A stretch of DNA of 46,648 bases from positions 1 through 46,648 of the forward strand of contig VYFX01000006.1 of assembly GCA_009842205.1 (NCBI GenBank). Direction: 5' to 3'. The notes under the pieces were generated by a model. It worked only from the letters and a program-made list of their open reading frames with translations. It searched no databases and was not told the DNA's origin. Positions 1 to 8,960 of this stretch are shown here, piece after piece. Every line of letters starts with the position of its first letter. The stretch's first letter is position 1. This DNA is from Paracoccaceae bacterium (GTDB lineage Bacteria > Pseudomonadota > Alphaproteobacteria > Rhodobacterales > Rhodobacteraceae). The position numbers were made by a program, and so were the translations under genes.

Positions 1-1
1 G

Positions 2-286
2 ATACATATCGAGGATCTGTTTCAGTTGATACGAATTGGGTTGGAACACCCCGACCTGCACAATGAAATTGTTTTTGGCTGTTCTCAGAATGACAGGAGT
101 TTCTGGGATAATGGACCTGCCTTTCGCCTTGGATATCGGCCAAAGCACAAGGCTGAAGATCATGTGGTCCATGCCATGACCAACCAAAAGGAAACCGGAC
201 CTGATGCGATTGGGGATAATTTCCAGGGAGGAACTTTCAGCAGCGCCGAATTTGATGGTGATCTGGAGAGAATCCGTTGGTCCTGA
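2..286 (+). CDS. NAD-dependent epimerase/dehydrogenase, uronate-dehydrogenase-like (C-terminal part only)
   Basis: The frame is open from the window edge to a TGA at 284-286, so this is the 3' end of a longer gene. The visible part includes a stretch resembling the C-terminus of uronate dehydrogenases and related short-chain NAD-dependent epimerases: FGCSQNDRSFWDN, then LGYRPKHKAEDH. In that family this end helps form the sugar-acid pocket, and the enzyme oxidises hexuronic acids to aldaro-lactones. The Rossmann domain with its nucleotide-binding motif lies outside the window, so substrate and cofactor cannot be judged. The internal ATG at 26 is not the true start. Confidence 0.7.
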   Translation: MHIEDLFQLIRIGLEHPDLHNEIVFGCSQNDRSFWDNGPAFRLGYRPKHKAEDHVVHAMTNQKETGPDAIGDNFQGGTFSSAEFDGDLERIRWS

Positions 287-643
287 TCGGACACGTCAGT
301 AAGTATATTCCAATTCTACTATTTTATTCTTTTAGATTCCATTATTAGCATGTGTTTGTAGGGTAATTTTTCTATCCCTAATCTGAACTTTGAGATAATA
401 AATACATAAGCACCTAGTTTCTTCGGAAAACTATCCTCCTTGAACCACCTGTCAGACCCGACTAATTGATAAACTTATTGGTTATGATAAAGCCAATAGT
501 AGTTGGAAAAACTTGAATTAAAGACCGACTAGGTTGCAATCTTTTTATTTGAAGCAAACCAATGGAAAAGTAGTGCTCCAAATTTAAGGATGGGTTATTT
601 TCTCATTAGAGTTCCAGTAAATAAATATCTGATGTGAATAATA
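287..643. other. Non-coding spacer between the epimerase and the defence-like operon
   Basis: About 357 nt between the end of the plus-strand epimerase gene and the end of the minus-strand small repeat-protein gene. The two genes converge on it. It is AT-rich with no convincing ORF. I see no RNA gene and no clear hairpin followed by a T run. Confidence 0.5.
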
Positions 644-892
644 TCAGCGACTTTTGTTCGACTGAGACAAAACTGAACCTGCTAGTGATTTTGTCGTTTC
701 GTTGTATTTTGAACTTTTAAGTACCCTTGATGCGGTATCTTCCATCTCAGTACCAGTCTGATGGCTGGAATTTGCCTGTGACAATGCCGAACCAGCCAAG
801 GTCTTCTGGATTTGGGAAGTATTCGGATCCTTAAGAATTTTAGATGCCATTGACGCGATTTCGTTTGAAGTCTGTTTCTTATTATTTGCCAT
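644..892 (-). CDS. Small protein of two tandem ~32-residue repeats, third gene of the ATPase-RloB operon
   Basis: An 82-residue, polar, probably helical protein made of two imperfect copies of one unit. Copy one carries IASMASKILKDPN and then LAGSALSQAN. Copy two carries MEDTASRVLKSSK and then LAGSVLSQSN. I recall similar small proteins in other bacteria but cannot name a family or function. The ATG at 892 is chosen because AAGGAG lies about 8 nt upstream; an in-frame TTG at 895 is the alternative. The gene begins 17 nt after the RloB gene ends, on the same strand, so it is probably co-transcribed with the ATPase and RloB genes. It could be an accessory, regulatory or immunity-type subunit; that is inference from position alone. 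Confidence 0.7.
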   Translation of the reverse strand: MANNKKQTSNEIASMASKILKDPNTSQIQKTLAGSALSQANSSHQTGTEMEDTASRVLKSSKYNETTKSLAGSVLSQSNKSR

Positions 893-909
893 CAATCTAT
901 CTCCTTATA

Positions 910-1533
910 TTAGCAATTTTGAGATTTTAGTATTCTTTCAACCAATTTATATATGGTCGATCCCGTATTACGAGGCCAGTCCTCACAAGGTGGGATATCC
1001 CGTTGTTTGGCCCTCCTTATAGCATCTATAATCATCATGCCAGATATTTTATTGATATCAATACCTTTGTCGTAATTGGGAAGATAACGCTCCAGTTTTT
1101 TTGAACATTTTTTAGAACTACTTACACCAACTCCATTCTCGAAGTGCAGAAGTAGCCAGAATTCAAATTTTGGATTACTCAGTGCAAACCCATAGTTTTC
1201 CTTCTTCAGGGACCATTGGTGAAGCTGTGAAAGTTGTTCATCTGTCCACTGGTCTTTATCAACCACTAACCAAGCTTCATCAGAATTTTTTAACCCCTCT
1301 TCGTTGAGGTGTTTTTCCATTCTGCTAAGCACCTTAGATGGTGAACTGTCGTGTTTGCCTTTTTTGAGGCATTTCACCCTGATCACCGAATTCCGAACAT
1401 TAAATACAGAAAAATACTTTGGTTCTGTTTTATTACCTTCAACTACCAATATGAAGCGTTTCCTATAACGGAGTTTGCCTAGCTTTCTACTGATATTTCT
1501 TCTCTTTCGAGGCAAAATTCGTCTTCCCTTCAA
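910..1533 (-). CDS. RloB / AbiLii-type protein, putative nuclease partner of the upstream ATPase
   Basis: A 207-residue basic protein with the RloB signatures. [12 protein letters not shown] (residues 30-41) holds a conserved acidic residue, DKD (92-94) is an acidic pair, and [13 protein letters not shown] spans about 119-131. The glutamate followed by a D-x-D recalls a Toprim-like metal site, so a nuclease activity is plausible. RloB proteins pair with AAA15 ATPases, and the pair is known as the phage-abortive AbiLi/AbiLii system. The ATG overlaps the ATPase stop by 4 nt, which indicates translational coupling. The lysine/arginine-rich N-terminus (residues 2-26) could bind nucleic acid. Activity is inferred from family membership. 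Confidence 0.85.
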   Translation of the reverse strand: MKGRRILPRKRRNISRKLGKLRYRKRFILVVEGNKTEPKYFSVFNVRNSVIRVKCLKKGKHDSSPSKVLSRMEKHLNEEGLKNSDEAWLVVDKDQWTDEQLSQLHQWSLKKENYGFALSNPKFEFWLLLHFENGVGVSSSKKCSKKLERYLPNYDKGIDINKISGMMIIDAIRRAKQRDIPPCEDWPRNTGSTIYKLVERILKSQNC

Positions 1534-2849
1534 ACTGTCTGTGCGTTACTGAACAAGATTCTAGGTATACCTCCAAACCTTCCTTGTAGATAGCTTTTTC
1601 GGATATCCTTATCGTAGCGGATATCTTTATAGTCGCTTAATGAAAAAAGCTCAGTGCTGCCTTTGTGGTTCCTTTCTGTTAGCCACATTTCATCGCGCCG
1701 AAAAAGCCCTTGATCCATAAGAAGTACATCATGAGTGGTAATTAGTAATTGTGCTCGGCTCTCAGGATTACATTTCGCCAGATATGCCTCAATGAATTGC
1801 CGTACCAGAAGGGTATGGAGGCTACGGTCAACCTCATCGATAATATAAACTTTCTTGGATTTGGGGGCTGATACTTCAAGTAGTGCTGGTAATAAATGAA
1901 TCACTCTCTGTGTACCATCCGATTCTTGATGGATATCAAATTTGGCATCTGTTCCGTCACTTCTTGAATGATAAGTTACCAACTTCTTAGCAACAAGTTC
2001 ACCGGCTCTCCTTGTAATGACAAACCCCTCGTTTGTTGGTGAAATCACCCTGACGCTATCAGTCCCATTTTCTTTTACATCTTCCTGCAATTTGCTTTTT
2101 AAACTTTCCGGAAATGGAACATTTTCAAAGGGAATTTCCTCTTGGTTCAGACGAGAAATACCTGTGTCCAATTGTTTCAGCATTTCATTTACTGTGCTGT
2201 ACAATTGAAGATTGTCTTCATCAAGAAAATTTTCAAAAGGTTCAAATCTTGAGTCTGGAGCAATCAGCTCAAGTGTGTCCTTGAACCAGTCGTAAACAGG
2301 CTTAAAAATTTCAACTTTCTGAGACACCGAATTTGTCAGAAACAATTGGTTATCACGTGTTCCTCTAAAAGCAAAATGCAGGAATTGATCCTTGTCAAGT
2401 TTTGGGTCGAAATTGGGCATTTCTCCTTGCCGGAAATATAAAATCTTCTCTCCGCTACTTGTGATTTGAACCAGTTTTTCTTCCACAACCTCTTTTCTGG
2501 TAACAGCAAAGCTGAATTCATAAATGATTTCATCAATCAGTAATTCCAGTATGAAGCGAGAAGGGTTGTCGTTTTTGGCACTATCTAACCTATATGGCTT
2601 AACGGGAATATTGCTATCAGGACTAATACCTTTTAAAACAAATCCTTTAACGAAGTTCAATGCTAGGAAAAAATTGGTTTTTCCTGATGCATTACCACCA
2701 TAGATAGCTGCAATTGGCAAAATTCTGGTTTGAAATTTGGCGATTTTGGGTACACGCTCACCATGTTGTCTTTCTCTACTTGCAACCATGGAAAAGGAGA
2801 CAGGGTCACAAAAGGACATCCAGTTTTCAACTGTAAAACTAATTATCAT
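1530..2849 (-). CDS. AAA15/RloA-like ATPase (AbiLi type)
   Basis: A 439-residue ABC-type ATPase of the AAA15/AAA21 family. The N-terminus [13 protein letters not shown] is typical of this group. Walker A is GGNASGKT (51-58). A Walker B-like [13 protein letters not shown] lies near residues 330-345, followed by LLITTHD, the switch histidine region. The C-terminal [11 protein letters not shown] motif is shared by many AAA15 proteins linked to RloB or DUF4435 partners. In such systems the ATPase acts as sensor or regulator and the partner as effector. It is the first gene of a three-gene minus-strand operon and overlaps the RloB gene by 4 nt. The start is preceded by GAGG about 7 nt upstream. 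Confidence 0.88.
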   Translation of the reverse strand: MIISFTVENWMSFCDPVSFSMVASRERQHGERVPKIAKFQTRILPIAAIYGGNASGKTNFFLALNFVKGFVLKGISPDSNIPVKPYRLDSAKNDNPSRFILELLIDEIIYEFSFAVTRKEVVEEKLVQITSSGEKILYFRQGEMPNFDPKLDKDQFLHFAFRGTRDNQLFLTNSVSQKVEIFKPVYDWFKDTLELIAPDSRFEPFENFLDEDNLQLYSTVNEMLKQLDTGISRLNQEEIPFENVPFPESLKSKLQEDVKENGTDSVRVISPTNEGFVITRRAGELVAKKLVTYHSRSDGTDAKFDIHQESDGTQRVIHLLPALLEVSAPKSKKVYIIDEVDRSLHTLLVRQFIEAYLAKCNPESRAQLLITTHDVLLMDQGLFRRDEMWLTERNHKGSTELFSLSDYKDIRYDKDIRKSYLQGRFGGIPRILFSNAQTV

Positions 2850-3354
2850 TATACAACCTCAAAGCGAGAATTTATCTCATTAAACACCATAAAATATATG
2901 TAATTGGCAAATAATTTCAATTAAAAAGTGATATTCTCTTTTTATTAAATGTTTTATTTATTTTTGGTAAATAGCCTAGCTACACTTTTGGTTACAGCAA
3001 CATCTTCCTGTTTCTGTCAATCTATCAATTCCTTTTCACTTATACTGAGTTTTGTCAAAGGTATTTTTAATACCCAGATTTGCCTGTTGAAAAGCAGTCT
3101 GATTCTTGTTTGTACCTGCTTTACCAACAAAGCAATCTTTACAATTCCGGTTTAGGGCATGGAACATCGCCTAGTAGGCAGTACTCAAGGCCCTTTTCAG
3201 ATTTTCCTACTGCGGTTTGCCAATCCTCCCTTAGCCTGCCAACTGGTGGGCAGTGGCTATGAGATCATGCGGTTACATCTTCGACTTCTTCAGAAATCAT
3301 GAATAAGACAATGGGAAACCTGCCCACTGTATAGAGTGAACTGAGTTATTGACG
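2850..3354. other. Spacer with a GC-richer, hairpin-forming patch, unassigned
   Basis: About 505 nt without a gene I recognise. The half next to the ATPase is very AT-rich and probably holds its promoter. The part from about 3150 to 3260 is clearly GC-richer and contains short inverted arms: AGTAGG with CCTACT, and CTGCC with GGCAG. Both strands carry short open stretches there, for example a 47-codon plus-strand frame from 3159, but none resembles a known protein. It could be a decayed gene or a small structured RNA; I cannot decide. Confidence 0.35.
2893..2920 (-). promoter_or_regulatory. Candidate promoter of the ATPase-RloB operon
   Basis: On the minus strand TTGAAA (2915-2920) and TATATT (2893-2898) are separated by 16 nt, about 45 nt before the ATPase ATG. 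The match to a sigma-70-type promoter is fair, but the whole spacer is AT-rich, so chance is possible. Confidence 0.35.
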
Positions 3355-3537
3355 CTAGTGACCTATCAAACCAGCTGCTTTCCTCTGGTCGAGCCTATTA
3401 TTATCAGATTTGTAGACCACCCTAATACGTAGGCTTGGGTTCCCATTAGCATCTTCTGAAATTAAATCTACAATCTTCACCGGCTCAAGTGGTTTTTGAA
3501 CAATAGTTTTTAAAGTCTCATTGATATTTTCATGCAT
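3355..3537 (-). CDS. Small hypothetical protein
   Basis: A 60-residue protein of unknown family. The ATG at 3537 is preceded by AGGAG at 7 nt, much better than the ATG at 3567. Sequence features include PVKIVDLISEDANGNPS and LRIRVVYKSDNN, suggesting a small beta-rich or mixed fold, and it ends soon after a lysine/arginine patch. It has no partner gene on the same strand. The abrupt end after AGLIGH may mean it is a truncated copy of something longer. It is probably expressed, given the ribosome-binding site, but the function is unknown. Confidence 0.5.
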   Translation of the reverse strand: MHENINETLKTIVQKPLEPVKIVDLISEDANGNPSLRIRVVYKSDNNRLDQRKAAGLIGH

Positions 3538-3795
3538 GGTTTTTCTCCTTTTCTCAATCTTGAACATAAGCCTCTAACTGATTTCAGAAAAGAAAAATTC
3601 TCCAATCAACAAACTGAATTCATCACCATGTGGTATCTAAGAACAGAAGCCCATACCTAACATGATGAGAATATACCATAAAAAGATAAAATGATGTTTT
3701 TGAGGCAGTTTGTTAATTTATTAGGGGAGGCAGATAGATTCATTCGAGGATAATGGAGCGAAAGTTCAATTGAATACCAAGGAAAGCCATAAACC

Positions 3796-4551
3796 GTGAA
3801 ATCAAATAAAGATTACTGGAAGACACAGGATTATACACTTCACGCCAACTTTGTCTCTGCCCTAGCTCAAGAGGTGATGCAGGACCTTGTACCCCAACGG
3901 GGTGAAAAAATCTTGGATATTGGATGTGGCGATGGTGAACTGGGTGCCTTTATTATGGAACAGGGAGTTTCGGTTTTAGGTATAGATAGCAGTGCCAATT
4001 TTGTGGAAGCAGCTCGGAGACGTGGTGTTAACGCCCGCATTGAGGATGCCCAAAATATACAATTTGAAAATGAGTTTGATGCAGTATTCTCAAATGCTGC
4101 TTTACATTGGATGTTACGTCAAGAAGAGCTCATTACGAGAGTTTTTCATGCTCTGAGATCGGGTGGTAGATTTGTCGTGGAAATGGGCGGTGATGGTAAT
4201 ATTTCACTTATCTGTCGAACACTCACGGAAATATTGGCAGAGTATGGTATTGATTTTGCCGCACGTAATCCTTGGGTTTTTCCTACACCTGACGAGCAGC
4301 GTAAAAGATTGGAAAAAGCTGGATTTAAGGTTATCAAATGCAGTTTGCGCAAGCGCCCTACACCATTACCAACGAATGTGAGAGGCTGGTTTGATACCTT
4401 CTGCAACGAAATACTATTCGATCTTTCAGACTCTGACCGTGATGCAATCCTGGGCAGTATGGTGGAAAGGCTTCGTCCTCTGATTTGCGGATCTGACGGC
4501 ACATGGACTGTGGATTATGTCCGACTCAATTTTGTGGCGATTAAACCATAA
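3796..4551 (+). CDS. Class I SAM-dependent methyltransferase (trans-aconitate-methyltransferase-like)
   Basis: A 251-residue protein with the SAM-binding motif I ILDIGCGDGELG (about residues 39-50), followed by an acidic LGIDSS strand end that would bind the ribose. FDAVFSNAALHWM (motif IV region) and a C-terminal beta part follow. The pattern FSNAALHW is typical of Methyltransf_11 enzymes near trans-aconitate 2-methyltransferase and SmtA-like small-molecule methyltransferases. The start is GTG at 3796 with AAGGAAA about 10 nt upstream. It stands alone on the plus strand and converges on the tRNA/hemY unit. The substrate cannot be read from the sequence. Confidence 0.8.
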   Translation: MKSNKDYWKTQDYTLHANFVSALAQEVMQDLVPQRGEKILDIGCGDGELGAFIMEQGVSVLGIDSSANFVEAARRRGVNARIEDAQNIQFENEFDAVFSNAALHWMLRQEELITRVFHALRSGGRFVVEMGGDGNISLICRTLTEILAEYGIDFAARNPWVFPTPDEQRKRLEKAGFKVIKCSLRKRPTPLPTNVRGWFDTFCNEILFDLSDSDRDAILGSMVERLRPLICGSDGTWTVDYVRLNFVAIKP

Positions 4552-4645
4552 TGATTGTTGAAAAACAGATTGACAAACTGACCCACTGTTGGATGTGGAA
4601 ATTTATCACTGGGTACTATCGTAAATATTGCAGATCCTTCCCCTC

Positions 4646-4670
4646 TTATTTATCCTGAAGGAATAAATAA
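4646..4670. repeat. Imperfect inverted repeat between convergent genes
   Basis: TTATTTATCC and GGAATAAATAA form a stem with a TGAA loop and a one-base bulge, about halfway between the methyltransferase stop and the tRNA 3' end. It could end transcription from either side, but no T run follows on either strand, so the call is weak. Confidence 0.35.
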
Positions 4671-4718
4671 TCCTCTGCCACGAAGATGCTTGATACCAAC
4701 TGCCATGTTTGGGGAAAA

Positions 4719-4794
4719 TGGTGCCGGAGAAGGGACTTGAACCCCCGACCTAGTCATTACGAATGACCCGCTCTACCGTCTGAGCTACCCCGGC
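4719..4794 (-). tRNA. tRNA-Thr (anticodon CGT)
   Basis: Read on the minus strand this is a 76-nt cloverleaf. The acceptor stem GCCGGGG pairs with CTCCGGC, with one G-U pair. The D arm is GCTC-AGACGGTA-GAGC. The anticodon arm GGTCA-TTCGTAA-TGACT gives anticodon CGT, which reads the ACG threonine codon. The T arm contains TTCAAGT. Discriminator A and an encoded CCA end the gene. Only 2 nt separate its 5' end from the hemY stop codon, so it may be made by processing of the hemY transcript. Confidence 0.95.
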
Positions 4795-4796
4795 AA

Positions 4797-6242
4797 TTAT
4801 CCTAATTTATATCCTAAATTTATAATTTCATCAGTAGAATTGTCTTCAATTAGGGTTTCGCTTTCGAAATCCTCTTCATTTATTAGTGGCAAGAGCTTTA
4901 TCGAAGATGGAAGACTTGTTGTTTCTTCCTCTTCCCTTCGCCAGGTCAATGTATCAAATGACTGACAGGAAATACAAACTGGCTGCCATTCCTTGTGAAT
5001 TTGTTGACAGGTGTTGCAAATCCACTGATTCCCCCTTGGTGCAGTCAAAGCGTTACTCAACAATGATTTCACATTCTGGTCTGGTGATCCTTTACCTTTT
5101 TCAATTGCAGCCATAATGAGAAAGGTTCTGACCGTGGATTCATCCTGATGAATATTCTCCAGTTCATGACTGGCAACTCCGAAATCTCCTCTCGAAATCG
5201 CCAATTCAGCCATCGTCATTCTGGATTCCGGATGCATGAGTGTTTTAGCAATAAGTTTCTTGAACCTCTCATGTCGGTGTTGATCAGTTTCATCCGGTTC
5301 CAACTCAGTATATGCTTGGGCCAAATCCGGATGAGGTTCAAGATTCCAGGCCTTGGTCAAAATGCGATTGGCGTTTTTATGGTCGCCATCACCATTCTTC
5401 AACTGGGCAGCCAAAACAGCAGCCGGCACCAATGATGGTGCAAGCTTGTTGGCCTCAAAAACCTTGAGGGAACCCTCTTGGTTTCCCTCCTTCAGTAGTT
5501 TTTTACCTTCAGCAAACAGAGTTACAGCCGTACCATGAACATATTCCGGTTTGCCGATTCGCTTGCGGTCAAATCGTGCTTTCCAAGTGTTCCTTACTCC
5601 TTCCCAATCCGCTTCACTGGTTTGCAGACGTAAAAGGATAATTTGAGTTTCTTCATGGCCTGGTTTCAATTCGAAGGCCTTTTTGGCCAATTGCAGTGCT
5701 GTTTTGGTATCTCCTACTTCAAGACGGTGTTTCAATATGCCCACGATTCCGACAAACCTTGTCCTGTCATCGCCAAGCAGTTTCTTGTAAACATCCTGGG
5801 CTTTATCCTTGTTTCCCATACGTTCGGCAGATTGTGCAGCCAAAAGACCAGTCAATTCCGGACGACTCAAATGCCTTTCCGCAAGAGCAATCTTATGTGC
5901 AGCCTCCGAGGGTTCTCCTGCTGCCATTGCCACCATGCTCTCGGCCAAGGCTTCATAACCCTTTCTATCCTTGTTACGGTTCAGGTATCTGGTTAAAGCA
6001 GTTTCATCACCAACAAAAAATCTGAAAACAGCCAAAACCAAACCAAACAGGAAGTACACTGCCCAGATTACAGGAATAAGAATCAAGAGCAGAATAATCA
6101 GGTTTACCAGACTGGTTGTTATCTCATAATTCAGAATTTCAAAGGTAACACTGCCCTGGAGGTCCAATAAATAGGCAAACCCCATGCTTAGGGCGGCAAT
6201 CGCCAGTATGAACAGGGAAATCTTTGCCAGGGACCAAATCAT
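4797..6242 (-). CDS. hemY: HemY family membrane/TPR protein
   Basis: A 481-residue protein of the HemY_N family, found beside hemD in many Proteobacteria. It is an inner-membrane protein of unclear role and is distinct from the protoporphyrinogen oxidase also called HemY. Two N-terminal membrane segments are visible (about residues 4-26 and 41-72), followed by a long helical TPR-like region. The C-terminus carries CNTCQQIHKEWQPVCISC, a CxxC-x9-CxxC zinc-ribbon-like motif before FDTLTW, as I recall for alphaproteobacterial members. It follows the mitofilin-like gene with 1 nt between the stop and this ATG. The tRNA-Thr gene lies immediately downstream. Confidence 0.88.
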   Translation of the reverse strand: MIWSLAKISLFILAIAALSMGFAYLLDLQGSVTFEILNYEITTSLVNLIILLLILIPVIWAVYFLFGLVLAVFRFFVGDETALTRYLNRNKDRKGYEALAESMVAMAAGEPSEAAHKIALAERHLSRPELTGLLAAQSAERMGNKDKAQDVYKKLLGDDRTRFVGIVGILKHRLEVGDTKTALQLAKKAFELKPGHEETQIILLRLQTSEADWEGVRNTWKARFDRKRIGKPEYVHGTAVTLFAEGKKLLKEGNQEGSLKVFEANKLAPSLVPAAVLAAQLKNGDGDHKNANRILTKAWNLEPHPDLAQAYTELEPDETDQHRHERFKKLIAKTLMHPESRMTMAELAISRGDFGVASHELENIHQDESTVRTFLIMAAIEKGKGSPDQNVKSLLSNALTAPRGNQWICNTCQQIHKEWQPVCISCQSFDTLTWRREEEETTSLPSSIKLLPLINEEDFESETLIEDNSTDEIINLGYKLG

Positions 6243-6243
6243 G

Positions 6244-7809
6244 TTACTGGCCTGTTACAGTCAATGGCTTTGATAATGACTCTTCCACTGCAATCAATAA
6301 ATCCAATCTGTTCTGTACCTTGTGTTTCCAACTTTCCAATGTTACCTGAACCGGTTGGGGAAGCTGATCATATAACTCCAATACACTTTCCAGATCACCT
6401 TTTTTCAGTCTTTCTTCCAGTCTGGATAATACAGCTACTGCATCATCTCCTTCTCTGGGTGTAAGGGATCTCACCTGGACTAGGGAAGAAACTATACTTC
6501 TGGCCATGTCCTGAATCGATCCGCTTTCAGCACCTGTTTCTACAGCCTTCAAAGCCTCTGTAATCAAGTCTTCAAATTCATTCTGGAGTTCCAACAGTGT
6601 AGCAACGCCATCTTCTGACAACTCAAGAATGATGGCTGGCAATTCCAAACTGTTGATTTGACTTTCTCCAATTATTGCAGCATATGGGATACCTGCTTCC
6701 ACAGCAGCCTGTATTCCAACCAAAGTCAGGTTTCGCAAGGAGTTTTCACCAACCGTCTGGGAGGAAAGAGCAACCAGTTCAGTTTCCAGCCCCACTGTAT
6801 TATCCCTTACTTCGTCAACCTGATTGGCAAGCATTCGGTTTTGCTCCTGTAAAAGAGCCAATTCCTCTTCCAAACCAGGAAGCTGAGTGCCAACATTTTC
6901 GATATTCGCAACCAACTCATTCATCAAACCCTGATTGGTACTTAAACCAGAAAGTTCCATTTGAAGATCAGTCACTTCTTCACCCAAAATTGTCAAACTC
7001 CTTGAAAGCCCATCAATTTCCAGAATTTTATCACCGATTCTCTGTATCCTTGCCTCCAGCAATACCATCTGGCCATTTGTCCCGGCCGCTTGATTGCTTT
7101 CACTTGAACCAGTAACCCCACTCACTGTTGAGCCAGAATTGGAACTCATGGGCATGGACCATGATAGTGCTGTAAAGTCTTCCTTCAGTTTCCTGTTATC
7201 AGCTTCGATCACCTCCAAATCTGTCTCCAAAGCAACCAGACTCTCCCGTAAACCCACCAGGGTTGTATCTAGATTACTCCTGATTTCATCATGTTTTCCG
7301 GTCAAGGTATCCAAATCTATACTAAATCTGGTCAATTGTTCAGTTTGGTTCCCAATGACCTCATTGATTGTATTCAACTCGGAAGCCAGGGCAGCATTTT
7401 GACTATCTGCTTCTTCCAAAGCACCGCTCAATTGCGAAATATTTTGCTCCAGACCGCTTATTCGCTCCTCAATGGCCGGAATTACAGTAGTTTGCAACTC
7501 TGCCACCTGTTCACCAATGTTGGAAACACTTTCCTCCATGAGGCTGGAAATTTCCATATTTCCCTCAGATGGTATGCTGGGAAGGAATTGTTGTGGAACC
7601 AAAAGGATCAGGGCAACACCAACACCACCTGCAATCAGTCCAAAGACAATGGCCCTGAAGATCAGACCGGCTATTTTATCCATCCACCTGTTCAATCTAC
7701 TCTCATTGTTTGATTGCTTGCCTTTCCCGGGCTGCTCGGGTGGTGATTCCGCAATTATTTCGGCAATTTCCTCACCATCGTCATTTCTGTCGGATGTGTT
7801 ATCAGACAT
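6244..7809 (-). CDS. Mitofilin/Mic60-like inner membrane protein (COG4223)
   Basis: A 521-residue protein with a cytoplasmic acidic N-terminus, one membrane span (about residues 49-71, IAGLIFRAIVFGLIAGGVGV), a long coiled coil (about 90-370), and a C-terminal globular region (about 375-515). This is the layout of alphaproteobacterial homologues of Mic60, the cristae-junction protein of mitochondria. In this class the gene normally sits between hemD and hemY, as here. Its role is probably to shape or anchor the inner membrane. AGGAAAGAG precedes the ATG. The spacer to the upstream hemD gene is unusually long, about 290 nt. Confidence 0.85.
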   Translation of the reverse strand: MSDNTSDRNDDGEEIAEIIAESPPEQPGKGKQSNNESRLNRWMDKIAGLIFRAIVFGLIAGGVGVALILLVPQQFLPSIPSEGNMEISSLMEESVSNIGEQVAELQTTVIPAIEERISGLEQNISQLSGALEEADSQNAALASELNTINEVIGNQTEQLTRFSIDLDTLTGKHDEIRSNLDTTLVGLRESLVALETDLEVIEADNRKLKEDFTALSWSMPMSSNSGSTVSGVTGSSESNQAAGTNGQMVLLEARIQRIGDKILEIDGLSRSLTILGEEVTDLQMELSGLSTNQGLMNELVANIENVGTQLPGLEEELALLQEQNRMLANQVDEVRDNTVGLETELVALSSQTVGENSLRNLTLVGIQAAVEAGIPYAAIIGESQINSLELPAIILELSEDGVATLLELQNEFEDLITEALKAVETGAESGSIQDMARSIVSSLVQVRSLTPREGDDAVAVLSRLEERLKKGDLESVLELYDQLPQPVQVTLESWKHKVQNRLDLLIAVEESLSKPLTVTGQ

Positions 7810-8102
7810 AGCTCTTTCCTGTTGGCACCATTAGGGTGTTTTTCGTTGGCTTATCCGTAATTCTGCCCTGAATCAATCAGGTGGATTATACACAAGAAAA
7901 TCCAAAGTCCAAAGCACTGGCAAACAAAAACTGAAATCTGTGATTACGGACTTTCATATCATTGAACATAGGGAAAAACCGAGGAGATTTTAGCAAAAAT
8001 GATTCACAAGGTTATAAACACCATTAACCATTTCGCTAGTATCAGCCTGTAAATCAATCTTCATTGAAGAGATTCTATCGGGAAAATCTCGCCCGATTAC
8101 CC

Positions 8103-8828
8103 TCACATACCATTGTGAAAATTCATTTGAGAATGCTGAGCCAGCACCTTTGGATTGAACCCATCCGAAGCAACCCTGGTTTCCCAATCCAGTGCAATCC
8201 CCTGTTTTATATTCTCACTCATGCAGAAGATTAAATGTCCTGTTGGAGGGATTTCCTTGACCTCATTGGAAAACAATCTGGCGGTTCTTGCGGAATACAT
8301 TGGGATTAAGCATGGCTTCTCGGACAATAAGGTGAGAGCTTCCTTTGCCAGTGAGCATTCACGCTGGTTATATACAATCAATTCCTCGACTTCTATTCCC
8401 TTTTTCCCCAGAACCAATTTCAAATCCTGGGAAACATGCTCTCCACGAAAATAAAACAACTTATCAGTGAATTCGGACTTCTCCAGACCGAAAACCATTT
8501 CTTCAACCCGATTGAAGGTTTGTATAACATTATATCCTGCATTGATTGCCAGTTTTCGGGTTTGATTGCCGACACAATATACGTTGACTCTTCCCAAGTT
8601 AACCCCTTTGGACAAGAGAGAAAGAATGGCATTTTCGGAAGTAAAGACATATCCCGAATATTCCTGTTGGAGGAAGTCGTAGGTTGGGTACTGTATTTCA
8701 ATCAAAGGGGATATACAGATATCCAACTGATTGTTGATGGCCAATAATTCACCTTTAATTCTCTTCGATGCATTAATGGGTCTGGTAAGAAGGATTGAAC
8801 GAAATATTTGAGACACATCGCTACCCAA
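8103..8828 (-). CDS. hemD: Uroporphyrinogen-III synthase
   Basis: A 241-residue HemD protein. It closes and inverts ring D of hydroxymethylbilane to give uroporphyrinogen III for heme and related tetrapyrroles. Family features are the N-terminal ILLTRP, GYVFTSENAI (the F-T-S motif), VYCVGNQTRKLA, and a second-domain PMYSARTARLF. The start is uncertain: the longest frame begins with TTG at 8828, GTG at 8816 is also possible, and neither has a good ribosome-binding site. hemC, which usually precedes hemD, is absent; the upstream neighbour is the divergent tsaD, 132 nt away. Confidence 0.85.
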   Translation of the reverse strand: MGSDVSQIFRSILLTRPINASKRIKGELLAINNQLDICISPLIEIQYPTYDFLQQEYSGYVFTSENAILSLLSKGVNLGRVNVYCVGNQTRKLAINAGYNVIQTFNRVEEMVFGLEKSEFTDKLFYFRGEHVSQDLKLVLGKKGIEVEELIVYNQRECSLAKEALTLLSEKPCLIPMYSARTARLFSNEVKEIPPTGHLIFCMSENIKQGIALDWETRVASDGFNPKVLAQHSQMNFHNGM

Positions 8829-8960
8829 TTATTGCAAAGGCAGAAGATATCGGCTTTGTTTTAACTTCTGTTTTGGTTTCTTCAATCATATTATTTGAGA
8901 TAAAATAGGATTTTTTCCGATTATTTTAATCAAACAAATTTAGCCAGAGTTAAGTGGATT

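Noticed and set aside
7990-8187. 65-codon minus-strand frame overlapping the hemD end, possible HemD C-terminus in another frame
   Set aside because: The main hemD frame already reaches normal length; the overlap has no start signal and no family similarity.
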